Shown: in pieces, positions 16,864-25,060 of the stretch | Layout: every line of letters begins with the position of its first letter | How positions within the stretch are numbered: position 1 is the first letter of the stretch | NCBI GenBank assembly: GCA_004138175.2 | Contig: RYFE02000008.1 | Coordinates: 1 to 64,000, forward strand | DNA from: Chloroflexales bacterium ZM16-3 | Lineage (GTDB): Bacteria; Chloroflexota; Chloroflexia; Chloroflexales; Chloroflexaceae | Reading direction: 5' to 3' | DNA: 64,000 nt | Translations under genes and position numbers: made by a program | Notes under the pieces: model-generated | The model's database searches: none | What the model was told of the DNA's origin: nothing | The model's input: the letters and a program-made list of their open reading frames with translations, nothing else

Positions 16864-18825
16864 ATGAAGCTTGACCGGATCGTCCTCGAAAACTTCCGCC
16901 AATACTTCGGCAAGCAGCGCCTCACCTTCGCCCGCGACTCGCAGCGCAATGTCACGGTGATCCACGGCGTGAATGGCGCAGGCAAGACCTCGCTCTTCCT
17001 GGCGATCAACTGGTGTCTCTACGGCCAGGCGGTTGATAACACCAAGATCGTCGAGAATGTTGGTGAGTTGATCAGCAAAGAGCTGATCAGCCGCAGTCAG
17101 CCCGGCGACCGGGTGATGACGGCGGTTGAGTTGCATTTTCTACATGATGGCGAGCGCTATATGGCCCGCCGTACGCTGCGTGGCTCGCGTGAGCGGAGCG
17201 GCGGGGTTTTGCTTGACCCCAAGGATAACTTCACGCTGATGCGGACACGCGGCGATGGTCAGACCGAGACGATCAAGAATCCAATCTTGACTATCAACTC
17301 TATGTTGCCGCCGAACGTCCGTATGTACTTCTTGTTCGATGGCGAGAAGATCGACGAGTTTGCCAAGCCCGAGTCGCGCAAGGATGTCAAGAACGCGATC
17401 TATCTGGTGCTGAAGCTCGAAATCCTAGAGCGGGCCAAGCGACATCTTGAAGGGAATGCCGACGAGTACAGCCGTGAGCTGCGCAAGGTGTCGAGCGGCG
17501 AGCTAGCTCGATTGCTTGACCGTGATGAAAAGGCTCGCGCAGAGCGCATGCGCGACGAGGAGCGCAAGACTGAGTTGCTGCGCACGATCGAGTCGGCCCG
17601 CCGCAAGATTGTTGATATCGACACCGCCCTGCGCGAGTCGCAGAACGCCCGCGAGCTTCAGCAACAGCGCGACCGGCTTGATCAGGCGCTCCGTGAGCGG
17701 CGAGGCGAGCTTGAGGCACAGATCGGCCAGATCCGCGATCTGGCGGTGGGCAGCTACTTTGCGATTGCCCAGCCCGCCGTCGACCGGGCGCTCCAGATCC
17801 TTGATGAGAAGCGCGAGCGTGGCGAGATCCCCAGCAGCATCCGCCAGCAGTTCGTACAGGATCTGATCGCACAGATGCGCTGTATCTGTGGCCGCCCAAT
17901 CGACGACGGCAGCCCTGAGCATCAGCGTCTGCTCAACCTGATACAGCATAGCCTGCCCGGCTCGCTCGAAGATGATGTGCTGAACACCAGCGCCAAACTG
18001 CTCCCCTTCGCCGAGCGCGTCACTCGCCAGCGCCAGGACATTGACGCGGCGATGCGCCAGCGGACAGAGCTGATTGGCGCGATCAACCAGCTCGATGCCG
18101 AGCTTGGCGACATCAGGCACCAGCTAGAGAAGTCGCCAGTGGCCGAGATCAGCCGCCTGGAGCGCCAGCGCCAGGATTTCTCCGCCGATGTTGATACCGC
18201 CAACCTGGAGATTGGCAGCATCAATGGCAACCTGGAGAAGCTGACAAAAGAGATCGCCCAGCTTGAGAAAGACATCGCCCGCGCAAAGACCGAGGAGCAG
18301 AAGGCGAACCTGCTCCAGACCAAGATCGACCTGGCCCGGCGCTCGGCGAACGCGATTGGCGAGATGTACGAGCGCTTCGCCGATGACATGCGCCTAAAGA
18401 TTGAGGCAAAGACCAAAGAGATCTTCAAGCTGCTGGCCTGGAAGGGCGAGCACTTCGAGGATGTGCGCCTGGGCGAGGATTACCACCTTGAGGTGATCGA
18501 CCGCTACGGCACAGCAGCCCGCCCCGACCTCTCGGCCGGTGAGCGCCAGGTGCTGAGCCTCTCGTTCATCACTGCGATGTCGCGGGTGAGCGAAGAAGAG
18601 GCCCCCCTGGTGATGGACACCCCCTTCGGGCGGCTCTCCTCGCAGCACCGCAACAACATCACCCAGCACCTACCGGCACTCGCCGACCAGCTGGTGCTGT
18701 TTGTGACCGACGAGGAGCTACGCGACCAGGCCCGCAGTAACCTGGAGCCGCTGATCGGCTTTGAGTACCGCCTGAACTTTGACCCGCGCACCAGCTGCAC
18801 AACAATTGAAGAGGAGGCAGTATGA
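16864..18825 (+). CDS. DndD-like SMC/Rad50-type ATPase of the restriction module (PbeC-like candidate)
   Basis: This 653-aa ATPase has Walker A GVNGAGKTS (about 37-45) and the DndD-type FLFDGEKIDEFAK segment. Two coiled-coil arms flank a central RCICGRPIDD turn (Cys340, Cys342), which resembles a zinc hook but with CxC spacing. The C-terminal lobe has the signature SAGERQ and Walker B/D-loop VMDTPFGRLSS. It is a paralogue of the canonical dndD at 25057-27114. Its stop overlaps the start of the next gene by 4 nt. By analogy it should couple ATP hydrolysis to DNA opening or sensing during restriction rather than to sulfur insertion. Confidence 0.88.
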   Translation: MKLDRIVLENFRQYFGKQRLTFARDSQRNVTVIHGVNGAGKTSLFLAINWCLYGQAVDNTKIVENVGELISKELISRSQPGDRVMTAVELHFLHDGERYMARRTLRGSRERSGGVLLDPKDNFTLMRTRGDGQTETIKNPILTINSMLPPNVRMYFLFDGEKIDEFAKPESRKDVKNAIYLVLKLEILERAKRHLEGNADEYSRELRKVSSGELARLLDRDEKARAERMRDEERKTELLRTIESARRKIVDIDTALRESQNARELQQQRDRLDQALRERRGELEAQIGQIRDLAVGSYFAIAQPAVDRALQILDEKRERGEIPSSIRQQFVQDLIAQMRCICGRPIDDGSPEHQRLLNLIQHSLPGSLEDDVLNTSAKLLPFAERVTRQRQDIDAAMRQRTELIGAINQLDAELGDIRHQLEKSPVAEISRLERQRQDFSADVDTANLEIGSINGNLEKLTKEIAQLEKDIARAKTEEQKANLLQTKIDLARRSANAIGEMYERFADDMRLKIEAKTKEIFKLLAWKGEHFEDVRLGEDYHLEVIDRYGTAARPDLSAGERQVLSLSFITAMSRVSEEEAPLVMDTPFGRLSSQHRNNITQHLPALADQLVLFVTDEELRDQARSNLEPLIGFEYRLNFDPRTSCTTIEEEAV

Positions 18826-19226
18826 GCGAGGGTAGTGCATTGCGCAGTGATCGTGTTATTATTGACGAGACGGTGATCGAGATCTACCATGAGTTGACCG
18901 ATGGTTCCAATGTCGAGCAGGCACCTTTCCGAACTCTCAAAGATGTCTTCATGCTCGCCGTAGCTCTCGGCTTCCGGCGTGGCAACCGCCGCGCCACCAG
19001 CGGACACTCGAAGCACTCCATCCGCAAAGAGGTGTTCACCGAGAACGACTACACCCTGCTAAAGGCCATCGCCATCGCCACCACCGGCGACGTGGAGGTG
19101 CTGATGAGCCAGGGCGAGGTGCTGACGATTGCCGAGGAGTATGCCCGAGTCGGTATCCACGATGTGAAGGCTGAACTGCTTGACCAGGCTGGTAGGCCGT
19201 TGTGGAATTTGGTGTCAATTCTCTAA
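18822..19226 (+). CDS. Dnd system-associated protein 4 homologue (PbeD-like candidate)
   Basis: The 134-aa protein has the layout of Dnd-associated protein 4: a central FMLAVALGFRRG segment, an SIRKEVF strand, a helix with AIAIATTGDVEVL and a late AEEYARVGI motif. These match the family's FaaalGfk, epI..eVF, iAla.tgd and EEYAnGG positions as I remember them. ATGA overlap with the SMC gene shows translational coupling. Its molecular role is not established; it is found with PT restriction modules. No catalytic motif is seen. Confidence 0.78.
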   Translation: MSEGSALRSDRVIIDETVIEIYHELTDGSNVEQAPFRTLKDVFMLAVALGFRRGNRRATSGHSKHSIRKEVFTENDYTLLKAIAIATTGDVEVLMSQGEVLTIAEEYARVGIHDVKAELLDQAGRPLWNLVSIL

Positions 19227-19243
19227 AGGAAGGAGTTAAATCT

Positions 19244-21022
19244 ATGGAAGCGAAGAGGATGTCTATTGCAACACTGCTGTACCAAAAGATGCCTTTTGTT
19301 GTTCCCAAATATCAGCGTGCTTATGCCTGGGAAGATGAGGAAATTGAGGACTTTATTAATGACATCCTAAAACTTTATACTCACCGAATAGACAATCCTT
19401 CTAGTGAAAAAAAGCATTTTTTTGGTGGAATTGTAAGTATAAATAAGGAGTTTTATGAGGTCATTGACGGACAACAGCGCCTTGCTACATTTATGATGTC
19501 TATTGCATTGACTATCAAATCATTAGGAAATATCATCGCTGATACTCACAAATCAAAAGACACCGATACTAAAAGCAAAGCTGAGGAATATGAGCGTGAA
19601 ACAAGACGTGATTATTTTCAGTACCGTGATCTCGAAGCTAGGCAAGATCGCTTACGACTTAGGCTCTCACTAGCAGATCTGAACTTCTACGAGCAACTTG
19701 TGCTTGGAAACAAGCCAACACCGACGCGCGAGTCTCATAAGAGACTCCGATATGCTTATGCGACTTTGCAAAAAAGATTATTCGATAGTATTCTAAAAGA
19801 CACCAATCTGGATTACCCTAAGAAGCTTGACAGAATTCTCACAATTCTTAATTGCCTGCTACAGGATTGCTATGTTATACATATAGCAAGTGACAACAAG
19901 AACGAAGCGTATCAGCTTTTTACTACATTGAATGATCGAGGTAAGTCCTTAAGCACCGGAGATTTATTAAGAGCACGGAGTTTGGAGCTACTTGAGGGCT
20001 ACGATCATCTTCAGCCTAACACTCAGCAGCATTGGGATAGTATTTTAGCTCCTCGAAGGCAGGATATCGACCATTTTTTGGAAAGTTATTATCCTTCTCA
20101 TAAAGGAGAACGTGCTTCCAAGCGCAATGTATTTGACGAATTTGTTGCGGTATTTTTTAGTTTTGTTTCTCCTATGAGCCACAAAGATGCTTTGGTTATC
20201 GAGCAACGAGTGGCCAGCATGAGCATAGAAAGTGATTTATTTGAAAAAATCAAAGATGGTGATTGGCCATACGAAAGTCCTACAGCTTCCACATGGAATA
20301 AAGATCGATTATTTAGGTTAATACGAGTTCTCAAACATGAACTCTGTTTGCCGATCCTAATGGCAGCAACTCTTCATCTCGACGAAAAGGTATTTGCGGA
20401 TATCGTTGGCTTGATTGAGAGATTTGCTTTTCGCTATGTGACGATGGTTGGAGCACATATTGGCCCTCTAGCTGACAAATACTACAAGTATGCAGTCAAG
20501 ATCCGTGGAGGGATATTTGATTTTCATGAACTGGAAAACGAACTCAAAATACTAGCTCAAACCAATGCGCAGGATGGTGTATTTGAAGCAAATCTTTCTG
20601 CTAAACTCAGGTATTCCGAGAAGTCATCCCAGCAAAATCGGGTTATCAAACACTTTTTGACGACCCTTGAGGATTATCAGGAGTGGTTAAATACTGGTGC
20701 TTCTGGCCATCCTCGTAAGAAGGATCAAACGAAATGCTTTGATCTTAATCAGGTGACAGTTGAGCATATTTATCCTAAGAATGCGGCTACCCCTATACCA
20801 GATCTTGTAGAGCATCGACATGATCTAGGAAATCTCACCATACTTGGCCCTGAAAACTCAAGCCTAGGTAACAAGCCATTCTTATCAAAGACTGGTGAAT
20901 ACGGAAAATCCCACATTTCAATGACTCGTGCATTATCTAATCTCCCTGATTGGACAATAGATTCTGTAGATAAGCGACAGAAAGAACTCATCCGACAAGC
21001 TCTTAAGGTATATGCATTCTAG
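19244..21022 (+). CDS. DUF262-DUF1524 (GmrSD/SspE-type) nuclease
   Basis: The 592-aa protein has an N-terminal DUF262 domain with VPKYQRAYAWEDEEI and the nucleotide-binding IDGQQRLATFM motif (Asp75). The C-terminal DUF1524 His-Me nuclease domain carries VEHIYPKN (His508) and HDLGNLTILGPENSSLGN. GmrSD cuts modified DNA; SspE of the Ssp PT system has the same layout and is stimulated by PT. I choose ATG 19244 because GGAAGGAG lies just before it. The gene starts 17 bp after the preceding stop. Base composition is strikingly different: 18 of 60 bases are G/C at 19501-19560 against 37 of 60 at 18541-18600. It is therefore probably a later acquisition. Confidence 0.9.
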   Translation: MEAKRMSIATLLYQKMPFVVPKYQRAYAWEDEEIEDFINDILKLYTHRIDNPSSEKKHFFGGIVSINKEFYEVIDGQQRLATFMMSIALTIKSLGNIIADTHKSKDTDTKSKAEEYERETRRDYFQYRDLEARQDRLRLRLSLADLNFYEQLVLGNKPTPTRESHKRLRYAYATLQKRLFDSILKDTNLDYPKKLDRILTILNCLLQDCYVIHIASDNKNEAYQLFTTLNDRGKSLSTGDLLRARSLELLEGYDHLQPNTQQHWDSILAPRRQDIDHFLESYYPSHKGERASKRNVFDEFVAVFFSFVSPMSHKDALVIEQRVASMSIESDLFEKIKDGDWPYESPTASTWNKDRLFRLIRVLKHELCLPILMAATLHLDEKVFADIVGLIERFAFRYVTMVGAHIGPLADKYYKYAVKIRGGIFDFHELENELKILAQTNAQDGVFEANLSAKLRYSEKSSQQNRVIKHFLTTLEDYQEWLNTGASGHPRKKDQTKCFDLNQVTVEHIYPKNAATPIPDLVEHRHDLGNLTILGPENSSLGNKPFLSKTGEYGKSHISMTRALSNLPDWTIDSVDKRQKELIRQALKVYAF

Positions 21023-21248
21023 TCTTACGCCGTTCTTTAATCTGACCTCTAGTTGAATCTATATCCCCCTGAATCTCAGCCAGCATCTGCCGCTGGACTT
21101 CCAGGGCACCGTGGAGCATCTGGCGTTGGGCATCAATCGCATCCTGAAGCTTCGCAAGGTTTTGCATAATGTGGCCAACTGCCATCTCAACTGTGATCTG
21201 CTCCTGGCTCCATAGGCGAACAAGTTCTTTGGGTGGCACCGTGCTCAT
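21003..21248 (-). CDS. Small coiled-coil protein, unknown function
   Basis: The 81-aa product is highly helical, with IMQNLAKLQDAIDAQRQML and a following QRQMLAEIQ heptad-like stretch that suggests oligomerisation. AAAGG lies 9 nt before the ATG at 21248; a TTG at 21257 is an alternative start. Its 3' end overlaps the end of the convergent DUF262 gene by 20 bp. No family was recognised. Position suggests part of the island, but no role can be given. Confidence 0.5.
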   Translation of the reverse strand: MSTVPPKELVRLWSQEQITVEMAVGHIMQNLAKLQDAIDAQRQMLHGALEVQRQMLAEIQGDIDSTRGQIKERRKTRMHIP

Positions 21249-21420
21249 ACTGCTCAACCTTTCTGTCTGTCTGTGCGTCTATAGGCGCAAATATATCATG
21301 CTTTATCGGGCATGTCAAGCAATACATTCTGTTGATCCAGGCGTGCGCTGAACCACCGGCACACCTGGTCGCCTGATGGATGTTGTATCGTCACTGAGTG
21401 ATGTTGAAGATATTGGATCT

Positions 21421-21636
21421 ATGCAGCGCTTCGGAGAGAAATTACGAACTCTGCGTCAGCAGCGGGGTATGACAATGCGCGACATGGCCGACGCGCTCGG
21501 CTTTAAGTCGCACGGGTTCGTCAGTGATCTGGAGAGTGGGCGCAAGCACCCGTCGCTTGAGTTGGCGATCAAAATTGCCGACTACTTCGGCGTCGCGCTC
21601 GATCAGCTTGCGCGGGATGAGCTGGAGGTTTCCTGA
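21421..21636 (+). CDS. XRE-family HTH regulator
   Basis: The 71-aa core MQRFGEKLRTLRQQRGMTMR is followed by DMADALGF...FVSDLESGRKHPSLELAIKIADYFGV, a textbook Cro/C1-type HTH of five helices. An upstream in-frame ATG at 21376 would add 15 residues and cannot be excluded. With no other domain it probably acts as a dimeric repressor. Candidate targets are its own promoter, the neighbouring MntA-HepT genes or the PT genes. Confidence 0.85.
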   Translation: MQRFGEKLRTLRQQRGMTMRDMADALGFKSHGFVSDLESGRKHPSLELAIKIADYFGVALDQLARDELEVS

Positions 21637-21759
21637 ACCGCGACGTCGCCCTAGACGCCCGTGTTTTCGGCCTGCACAATCTCGACAACAACCTTACTGA
21701 CGCCTATGCTACAATAATAGCGGATCCAACGTTCGCAGCGGCGAGGGAGGCGTTGAGCT

Positions 21760-22086
21760 ATGAGCGCTGCGTCAAAAGCTATCATCCACGAGTCTATCGA
21801 CACGATCCGTGCTTTTTGCCAGCAATGGGGCATCACCGAGTTTGCCCTGTTCGGCTCAGTGTTGCGCAGCGACTTTCGTCCCACCAGCGATATTGATGTC
21901 CTCGTCGACTTCCGCGACGAGGTGCGCTACAGCCTGTTCGACCTGGCGCGCATGGGCGACCAGCTTGAACAGATGTTTGGTCGCCCTGTCGATCTGATCG
22001 ACCGCAAGGCCATCGAGCAAAGCCCCAACTATCTCCGGCGCCAGACGATTTTGCACTCAGCCGAGGTTGTCTATGCGGAGCGATGA
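21760..22086 (+). CDS. mntA: MntA-type nucleotidyltransferase antitoxin
   Basis: The 108-aa protein has the minimal nucleotidyltransferase (MNT) motif ALFGSVLRSDFRPTSDIDVL: GS, then DxD metal ligands, followed by VDLIDR. Such proteins neutralise HepT RNases, in characterised cases by adding AMP to the toxin. It overlaps the hepT start by 14 bp, the usual arrangement. TACAAT at 21710-21715 may be its -10. Confidence 0.9.
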   Translation: MSAASKAIIHESIDTIRAFCQQWGITEFALFGSVLRSDFRPTSDIDVLVDFRDEVRYSLFDLARMGDQLEQMFGRPVDLIDRKAIEQSPNYLRRQTILHSAEVVYAER

Positions 22087-22426
22087 GGCCCTGCTGCTCG
22101 ACATGCTGCTCGCCCTCCAGAAGATTGTGCACTTTACGCAGGGGCTAGGCGAGGCCGAGTTTCAGGCGAGCGACCTCGTCCAGAGCGCGGTGATCCGTGA
22201 GTTTCAGGTCTTGGGAGAAGCGGCACGGCTCGTATCTGCAGAAGCGCAGGCCCAGCATCCGGCGATTCCCTGGAGATTAATCGCGGGAATGCGTAACCGC
22301 CTGATTCATGAGTATTTTGACGTACGCCTTGATGTTGTCTGGACGACCGTACAGCGTGACATCCCACAGCTGCTTCAGCAGCTTGTAGCCGTGGTGCCGC
22401 CGCCAGTCCCCGATCAGGAAGGATGA
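22073..22426 (+). CDS. hepT: HepT-type HEPN RNase toxin (DUF86)
   Basis: This 117-aa all-helical HEPN protein carries the catalytic RxxxxH motif in MRNRLIHEYF, followed by the tyrosine that MntA modifies in studied pairs. ATG 22073 lies within the 3' end of mntA; a TTG at 22067 is possible. With mntA it forms a complete toxin-antitoxin pair lying between the two arms of the PT island. It could act as an addiction element or as a fail-safe triggering dormancy. Confidence 0.9.
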   Translation: MRSDEALLLDMLLALQKIVHFTQGLGEAEFQASDLVQSAVIREFQVLGEAARLVSAEAQAQHPAIPWRLIAGMRNRLIHEYFDVRLDVVWTTVQRDIPQLLQQLVAVVPPPVPDQEG

Positions 22427-22458
22427 TGTGAGCCAGGGACTACCGTGAGGAGATCAGT

Positions 22459-22584
22459 TCACAGATTCCGGCGGCGCATCTCATCGGACTGGAAGGCAGC
22501 AAAATCAATCCCGCTGATGTACCGCTCGATCCTGGTGATCGCCTCCAGGATATCCTCCAGATACAGGCGATAGTCCCTCGGCAT
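22459..22584 (-). pseudogene. Truncated HepT (DUF86) toxin fragment
   Basis: ATG at 22584 overlaps the adjacent MNT gene, as in intact pairs. It encodes MPRDYRLYLEDILEAITRIE and about 21 more residues before a stop after SDEMRRRNL. This is the first third of a DUF86 protein. The catalytic RxxxxH region is missing, so the toxin is dead. Confidence 0.75.
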
Positions 22585-22885
22585 AGACAACCTCGCTCAG
22601 GATAACCGGGCGTAGCCGTGGCTTCAGCGTATCAACCAGTACCAGATCGACCGGCAGGCCGAAGGTGTCTTCAAGCCAGAACTTGAGGTTCATATAGCCA
22701 TCGAATGATGGGTGTTCCAGGTCTGTCAGGAAGTCCAGATCGCTGTTGAGCTGCGGTGTCCCGCGCCGGTACGAGCCAAACAGGCCAAGCGAGCGCACCC
22801 CCAGCGACCGGAGCCGCGCGCGGTTGCGCGCCAGTTCGGCGAGCACCTCGGCAGCCGTCCACTGTTGTCTGGTCGTCACGCTCAT
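22505..22885 (-). CDS. MNT-domain nucleotidyltransferase (orphan antitoxin, extended C-terminus)
   Basis: The 126-aa protein has LGLFGSYRRGTPQLNSDLDF with the GS and DxD residues of minimal nucleotidyltransferases, plus LPVDLVLVDTLKPRL. Homologues normally end near the EVVYAE segment. Here the frame runs on through the overlapping truncated hepT, adding about 19 low-similarity residues. With its toxin partner broken it is probably decaying or serves cross-immunity. Confidence 0.78.
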   Translation of the reverse strand: MSVTTRQQWTAAEVLAELARNRARLRSLGVRSLGLFGSYRRGTPQLNSDLDFLTDLEHPSFDGYMNLKFWLEDTFGLPVDLVLVDTLKPRLRPVILSEVVYAEGLSPVSGGYPGGDHQDRAVHQRD

Positions 22886-22927
22886 CGGCGCATTGCTCCT
22901 GTATCGGCCCTCATTCTATCATGCCCG

Positions 22928-24094
22928 CTACGCCGCCGCGATCATCGCCCGCAGCTCGGCGGCGCGGCGGGCGACGATCGCGATCGCGGCATCGACCTGC
23001 GCGGCGTCGTTGGCGCGGCCCAGGCCGAAGCGCAGCGAGCAGTGGGCGCGCTCCTCACCGAAGCCCAATGCCATAATGACATGTGATGGCTCGACCGAGG
23101 CGCTGGTGCAGGCCGAGCCGGTGGCCACGGCGAGATCTTTGAGGCCAGCGATGAAGGCGCGGCTCTCGACGCCGGGGATGTAGATGTTCAGGTTGTGCGG
23201 CAGGCGCTCGCGCGGGTGGCCGTTGAGCGCGACCCCTGCGATGCGCTGCTGCAAGCCGGCGAACAGCTGCTCGGTCAGTGCTCGCAGCTGGGCCGCCTGC
23301 TGCTTCATCTCGCGCCGGGCAATCTCCGCCGCCGCGCCGAGGCCGACGATCCCCGGCACGTTCAGCGTGCCCGAGCGCATGCCGCGCTCGTGGCCGCCGC
23401 CGTAGATCTGCGGGGCCACGCGCACGCGCGGGCCGCTGCGCCGCACATAGAGCGCGCCGACGCCCTTGGGGCCGTACATCTTGTGCGCCGAGAGCGAGAG
23501 CAGGTCGATCTGCATCTGCTGCACGTCGAGCGGCACATACCCCGCCGCCTGGGTGGCGTCGGTATGGAAGAGCGCGCCGTGGTCGCGGGCGATCTGGCCG
23601 ATCGCGGCCAGCGGGGCCAGCGTACCGATCTCGTTGTTGGCGGCCATGATCGAGATCAGCACCGTCTGCGGGGTGATCGCCGCGCGCAGCTCGTCCAGGT
23701 CGATCTGGCCGTACTGGTCAACGCCCAGGTAGCTCACCCGCCTGCCCTGCGCCTCCAGGCGCTTCGCCGCATCAAGCACCGCCTTATGCTCGGTGACGCA
23801 GGTGATGATATGGTCGCCCCTATCGGCGTAGCGCTCGGCAACCCCGAAGAGGGCCAGGTTATCGGACTCGGTGGCCCCGCTGGTGAAGATGATCTCGTCG
23901 GGGCGGGCGCCGATCAGCGCCGCCACCTGAGCGCGGGCCTGCTCGACGGCATGGCTGGCCTGGTAGCCGAACTCGTGGTCCTTGCTGGCCGCGTTGCCAA
24001 AGATCTCGGTGAAGAAGGGCAGCATGGCCGCCAGCACGCGCGGCTCAACCGGCGTGGTGGCGTGGTGGTCCATGTAGATCGGCGTGGCGGGCAT
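22928..24094 (-). CDS. dndA: Cysteine desulfurase (DndA/IscS type)
   Basis: This 388-aa PLP enzyme starts with IYMDHHATTPVEPRVL. It contains TSGATESDNLALFG, the His of TEHKAVLD, the PLP lysine in SLSAHKMYGPKG and the active-site cysteine loop ATGSACTSAS. It releases sulfur from cysteine as a persulfide. In Dnd systems this sulfur is passed to DndC. The location 25 bp after the embedded toxin gene and on the same strand as dndBCDE supports dndA, but sequence alone does not separate DndA from a housekeeping IscS. Confidence 0.9.
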   Translation of the reverse strand: MPATPIYMDHHATTPVEPRVLAAMLPFFTEIFGNAASKDHEFGYQASHAVEQARAQVAALIGARPDEIIFTSGATESDNLALFGVAERYADRGDHIITCVTEHKAVLDAAKRLEAQGRRVSYLGVDQYGQIDLDELRAAITPQTVLISIMAANNEIGTLAPLAAIGQIARDHGALFHTDATQAAGYVPLDVQQMQIDLLSLSAHKMYGPKGVGALYVRRSGPRVRVAPQIYGGGHERGMRSGTLNVPGIVGLGAAAEIARREMKQQAAQLRALTEQLFAGLQQRIAGVALNGHPRERLPHNLNIYIPGVESRAFIAGLKDLAVATGSACTSASVEPSHVIMALGFGEERAHCSLRFGLGRANDAAQVDAAIAIVARRAAELRAMIAAA

Positions 24095-24118
24095 CGTATA
24101 GCTATCCTCGCGACTACC

Positions 24119-24388
24119 TCAGGCCCTGCCTAGCAGGCGCTCGTACTCGTCGTGATTGCCAATCCAGAACCAGACGATAGTGTCATCACTCCGTATACCA
24201 ACGGCACGGTAGTCGCGATTGATACGAGCAGAATAGATAGGCCGCGTCGGGTGGACTTGCCGAAAGCGCAGACCCGGATGGCTCGGACTGGCCTGAAATA
24301 GGCGATATGCCTCACGGGCCTGACGCTGGATGCCTTCGGGAAGATCAGCAAAAGCGCTGCGAAATCTCTCAGTGGTGCGTGATTTCAC
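24119..24388 (-). CDS. RelE/ParE-superfamily toxin
   Basis: The 89-aa basic protein has an N-terminal helical hairpin (FRSAFADLPEGIQRQAREAY) and the beta-sheet end typical of RelE/YafQ/ParE toxins (IYSARINRDYRAVGIRSDDT, then WFWIGNHDEYERLL). GTG is the likely start. It begins 7 bp after the stop of a 70-aa partner. mRNA cleavage versus gyrase inhibition cannot be distinguished here. Confidence 0.8.
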   Translation of the reverse strand: MKSRTTERFRSAFADLPEGIQRQAREAYRLFQASPSHPGLRFRQVHPTRPIYSARINRDYRAVGIRSDDTIVWFWIGNHDEYERLLGRA

Positions 24389-24395
24389 GGCGGTT

Positions 24396-24608
24396 TCAGT
24401 CTACATCCAGCGGCTTCGTTGTGCCCGCCCGAAATTCGCGCAGAGCTTCATCTGCGAGCGCATTGAGGGTATCGGCACTCCTCGCAAAAAGCGTATTCCA
24501 GCGATGCTCGGCCTTCAGCTCGGAGATGATCCAGGCGGCGAACAGCTCTTGATCTTCAGGCGCAAGCTTTGCTGCCTCGCTAAAAGCTGCTTCGAGTGTC
24601 GTCGTCAT
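24396..24608 (-). CDS. Putative antitoxin partner of the RelE/ParE-like toxin
   Basis: The 70-aa acidic protein MTTTLEAAFSEAAKLAPEDQ continues with a helix-rich ELFAAWIISELKAEHRW segment and a C-terminal ALREFRAG tail. It resembles the small ParD/Phd-unrelated antitoxins that precede RelE-type toxins in cyanobacteria and Chloroflexota. A much longer frame running upstream through dndE is an artefact of high GC; GGAGG lies before ATG 24608. Confidence 0.7.
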   Translation of the reverse strand: MTTTLEAAFSEAAKLAPEDQELFAAWIISELKAEHRWNTLFARSADTLNALADEALREFRAGTTKPLDVD

Positions 24609-24685
24609 AACCCACGCCTCCTCCGCATATGCCGCTCGTCCTATACGTAGTATACACCTGCCTCCTGCCTCCTGCCTCCTGCCGA

Positions 24686-25060
24686 TTACCCCTCCCCCGA
24701 CGCAAGCGCGCAGAGGTCGGGCAGGGACTTGGCGCGCTGGTAGAGCAGCAGGACGCCACGGTTCATATGGGCGTGGAGCTGGGCGTCGAAGGCGTCGCCG
24801 TAGGTGGGCAGCTGGTCGGCCAGGCAGCGCTGGCGCAGCAGGGCGATGATCAGGGCGTCGTAGCGGCCGACGAGCGTGCCGCGCTCGATCTCGCGCGGGC
24901 TGTCCTCGGGGTACTGCGCGGGATCGGGCGCGCCCGGCTCGGCGAGCGAGAGGCTGAACCCGAAACGGCAGAGCAGGTTGGCGCTGAGGCCGGTGCGCGC
25001 CCGCAGCAGGCGCAGGCGTGTGTCGGCCTCGGCGCAGAAGCGGACGCGGGTGAGGCTCAT
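24686..25060 (-). CDS. dndE: DNA sulfur modification protein DndE
   Basis: The 124-aa protein has the DndE hallmark TGLSANLLCRFGFSLSL in its N-terminal third, matching the family's TGLtpNilcRlaf signature. A helical C-terminus with HMNRGVLLLYQ follows. DndE binds nicked duplex DNA within the DndCDE complex. Its ATG overlaps the dndD stop (ATGA), showing translational coupling. Confidence 0.92.
   Translation of the reverse strand: MSLTRVRFCAEADTRLRLLRARTGLSANLLCRFGFSLSLAEPGAPDPAQYPEDSPREIERGTLVGRYDALIIALLRQRCLADQLPTYGDAFDAQLHAHMNRGVLLLYQRAKSLPDLCALASGEG

Noticed and set aside
22928-24094. Assigning the desulfurase firmly as housekeeping IscS
   Set aside because: No iscU, hscA or other Fe-S assembly genes are adjacent; the dnd context is the better explanation, though not proven.
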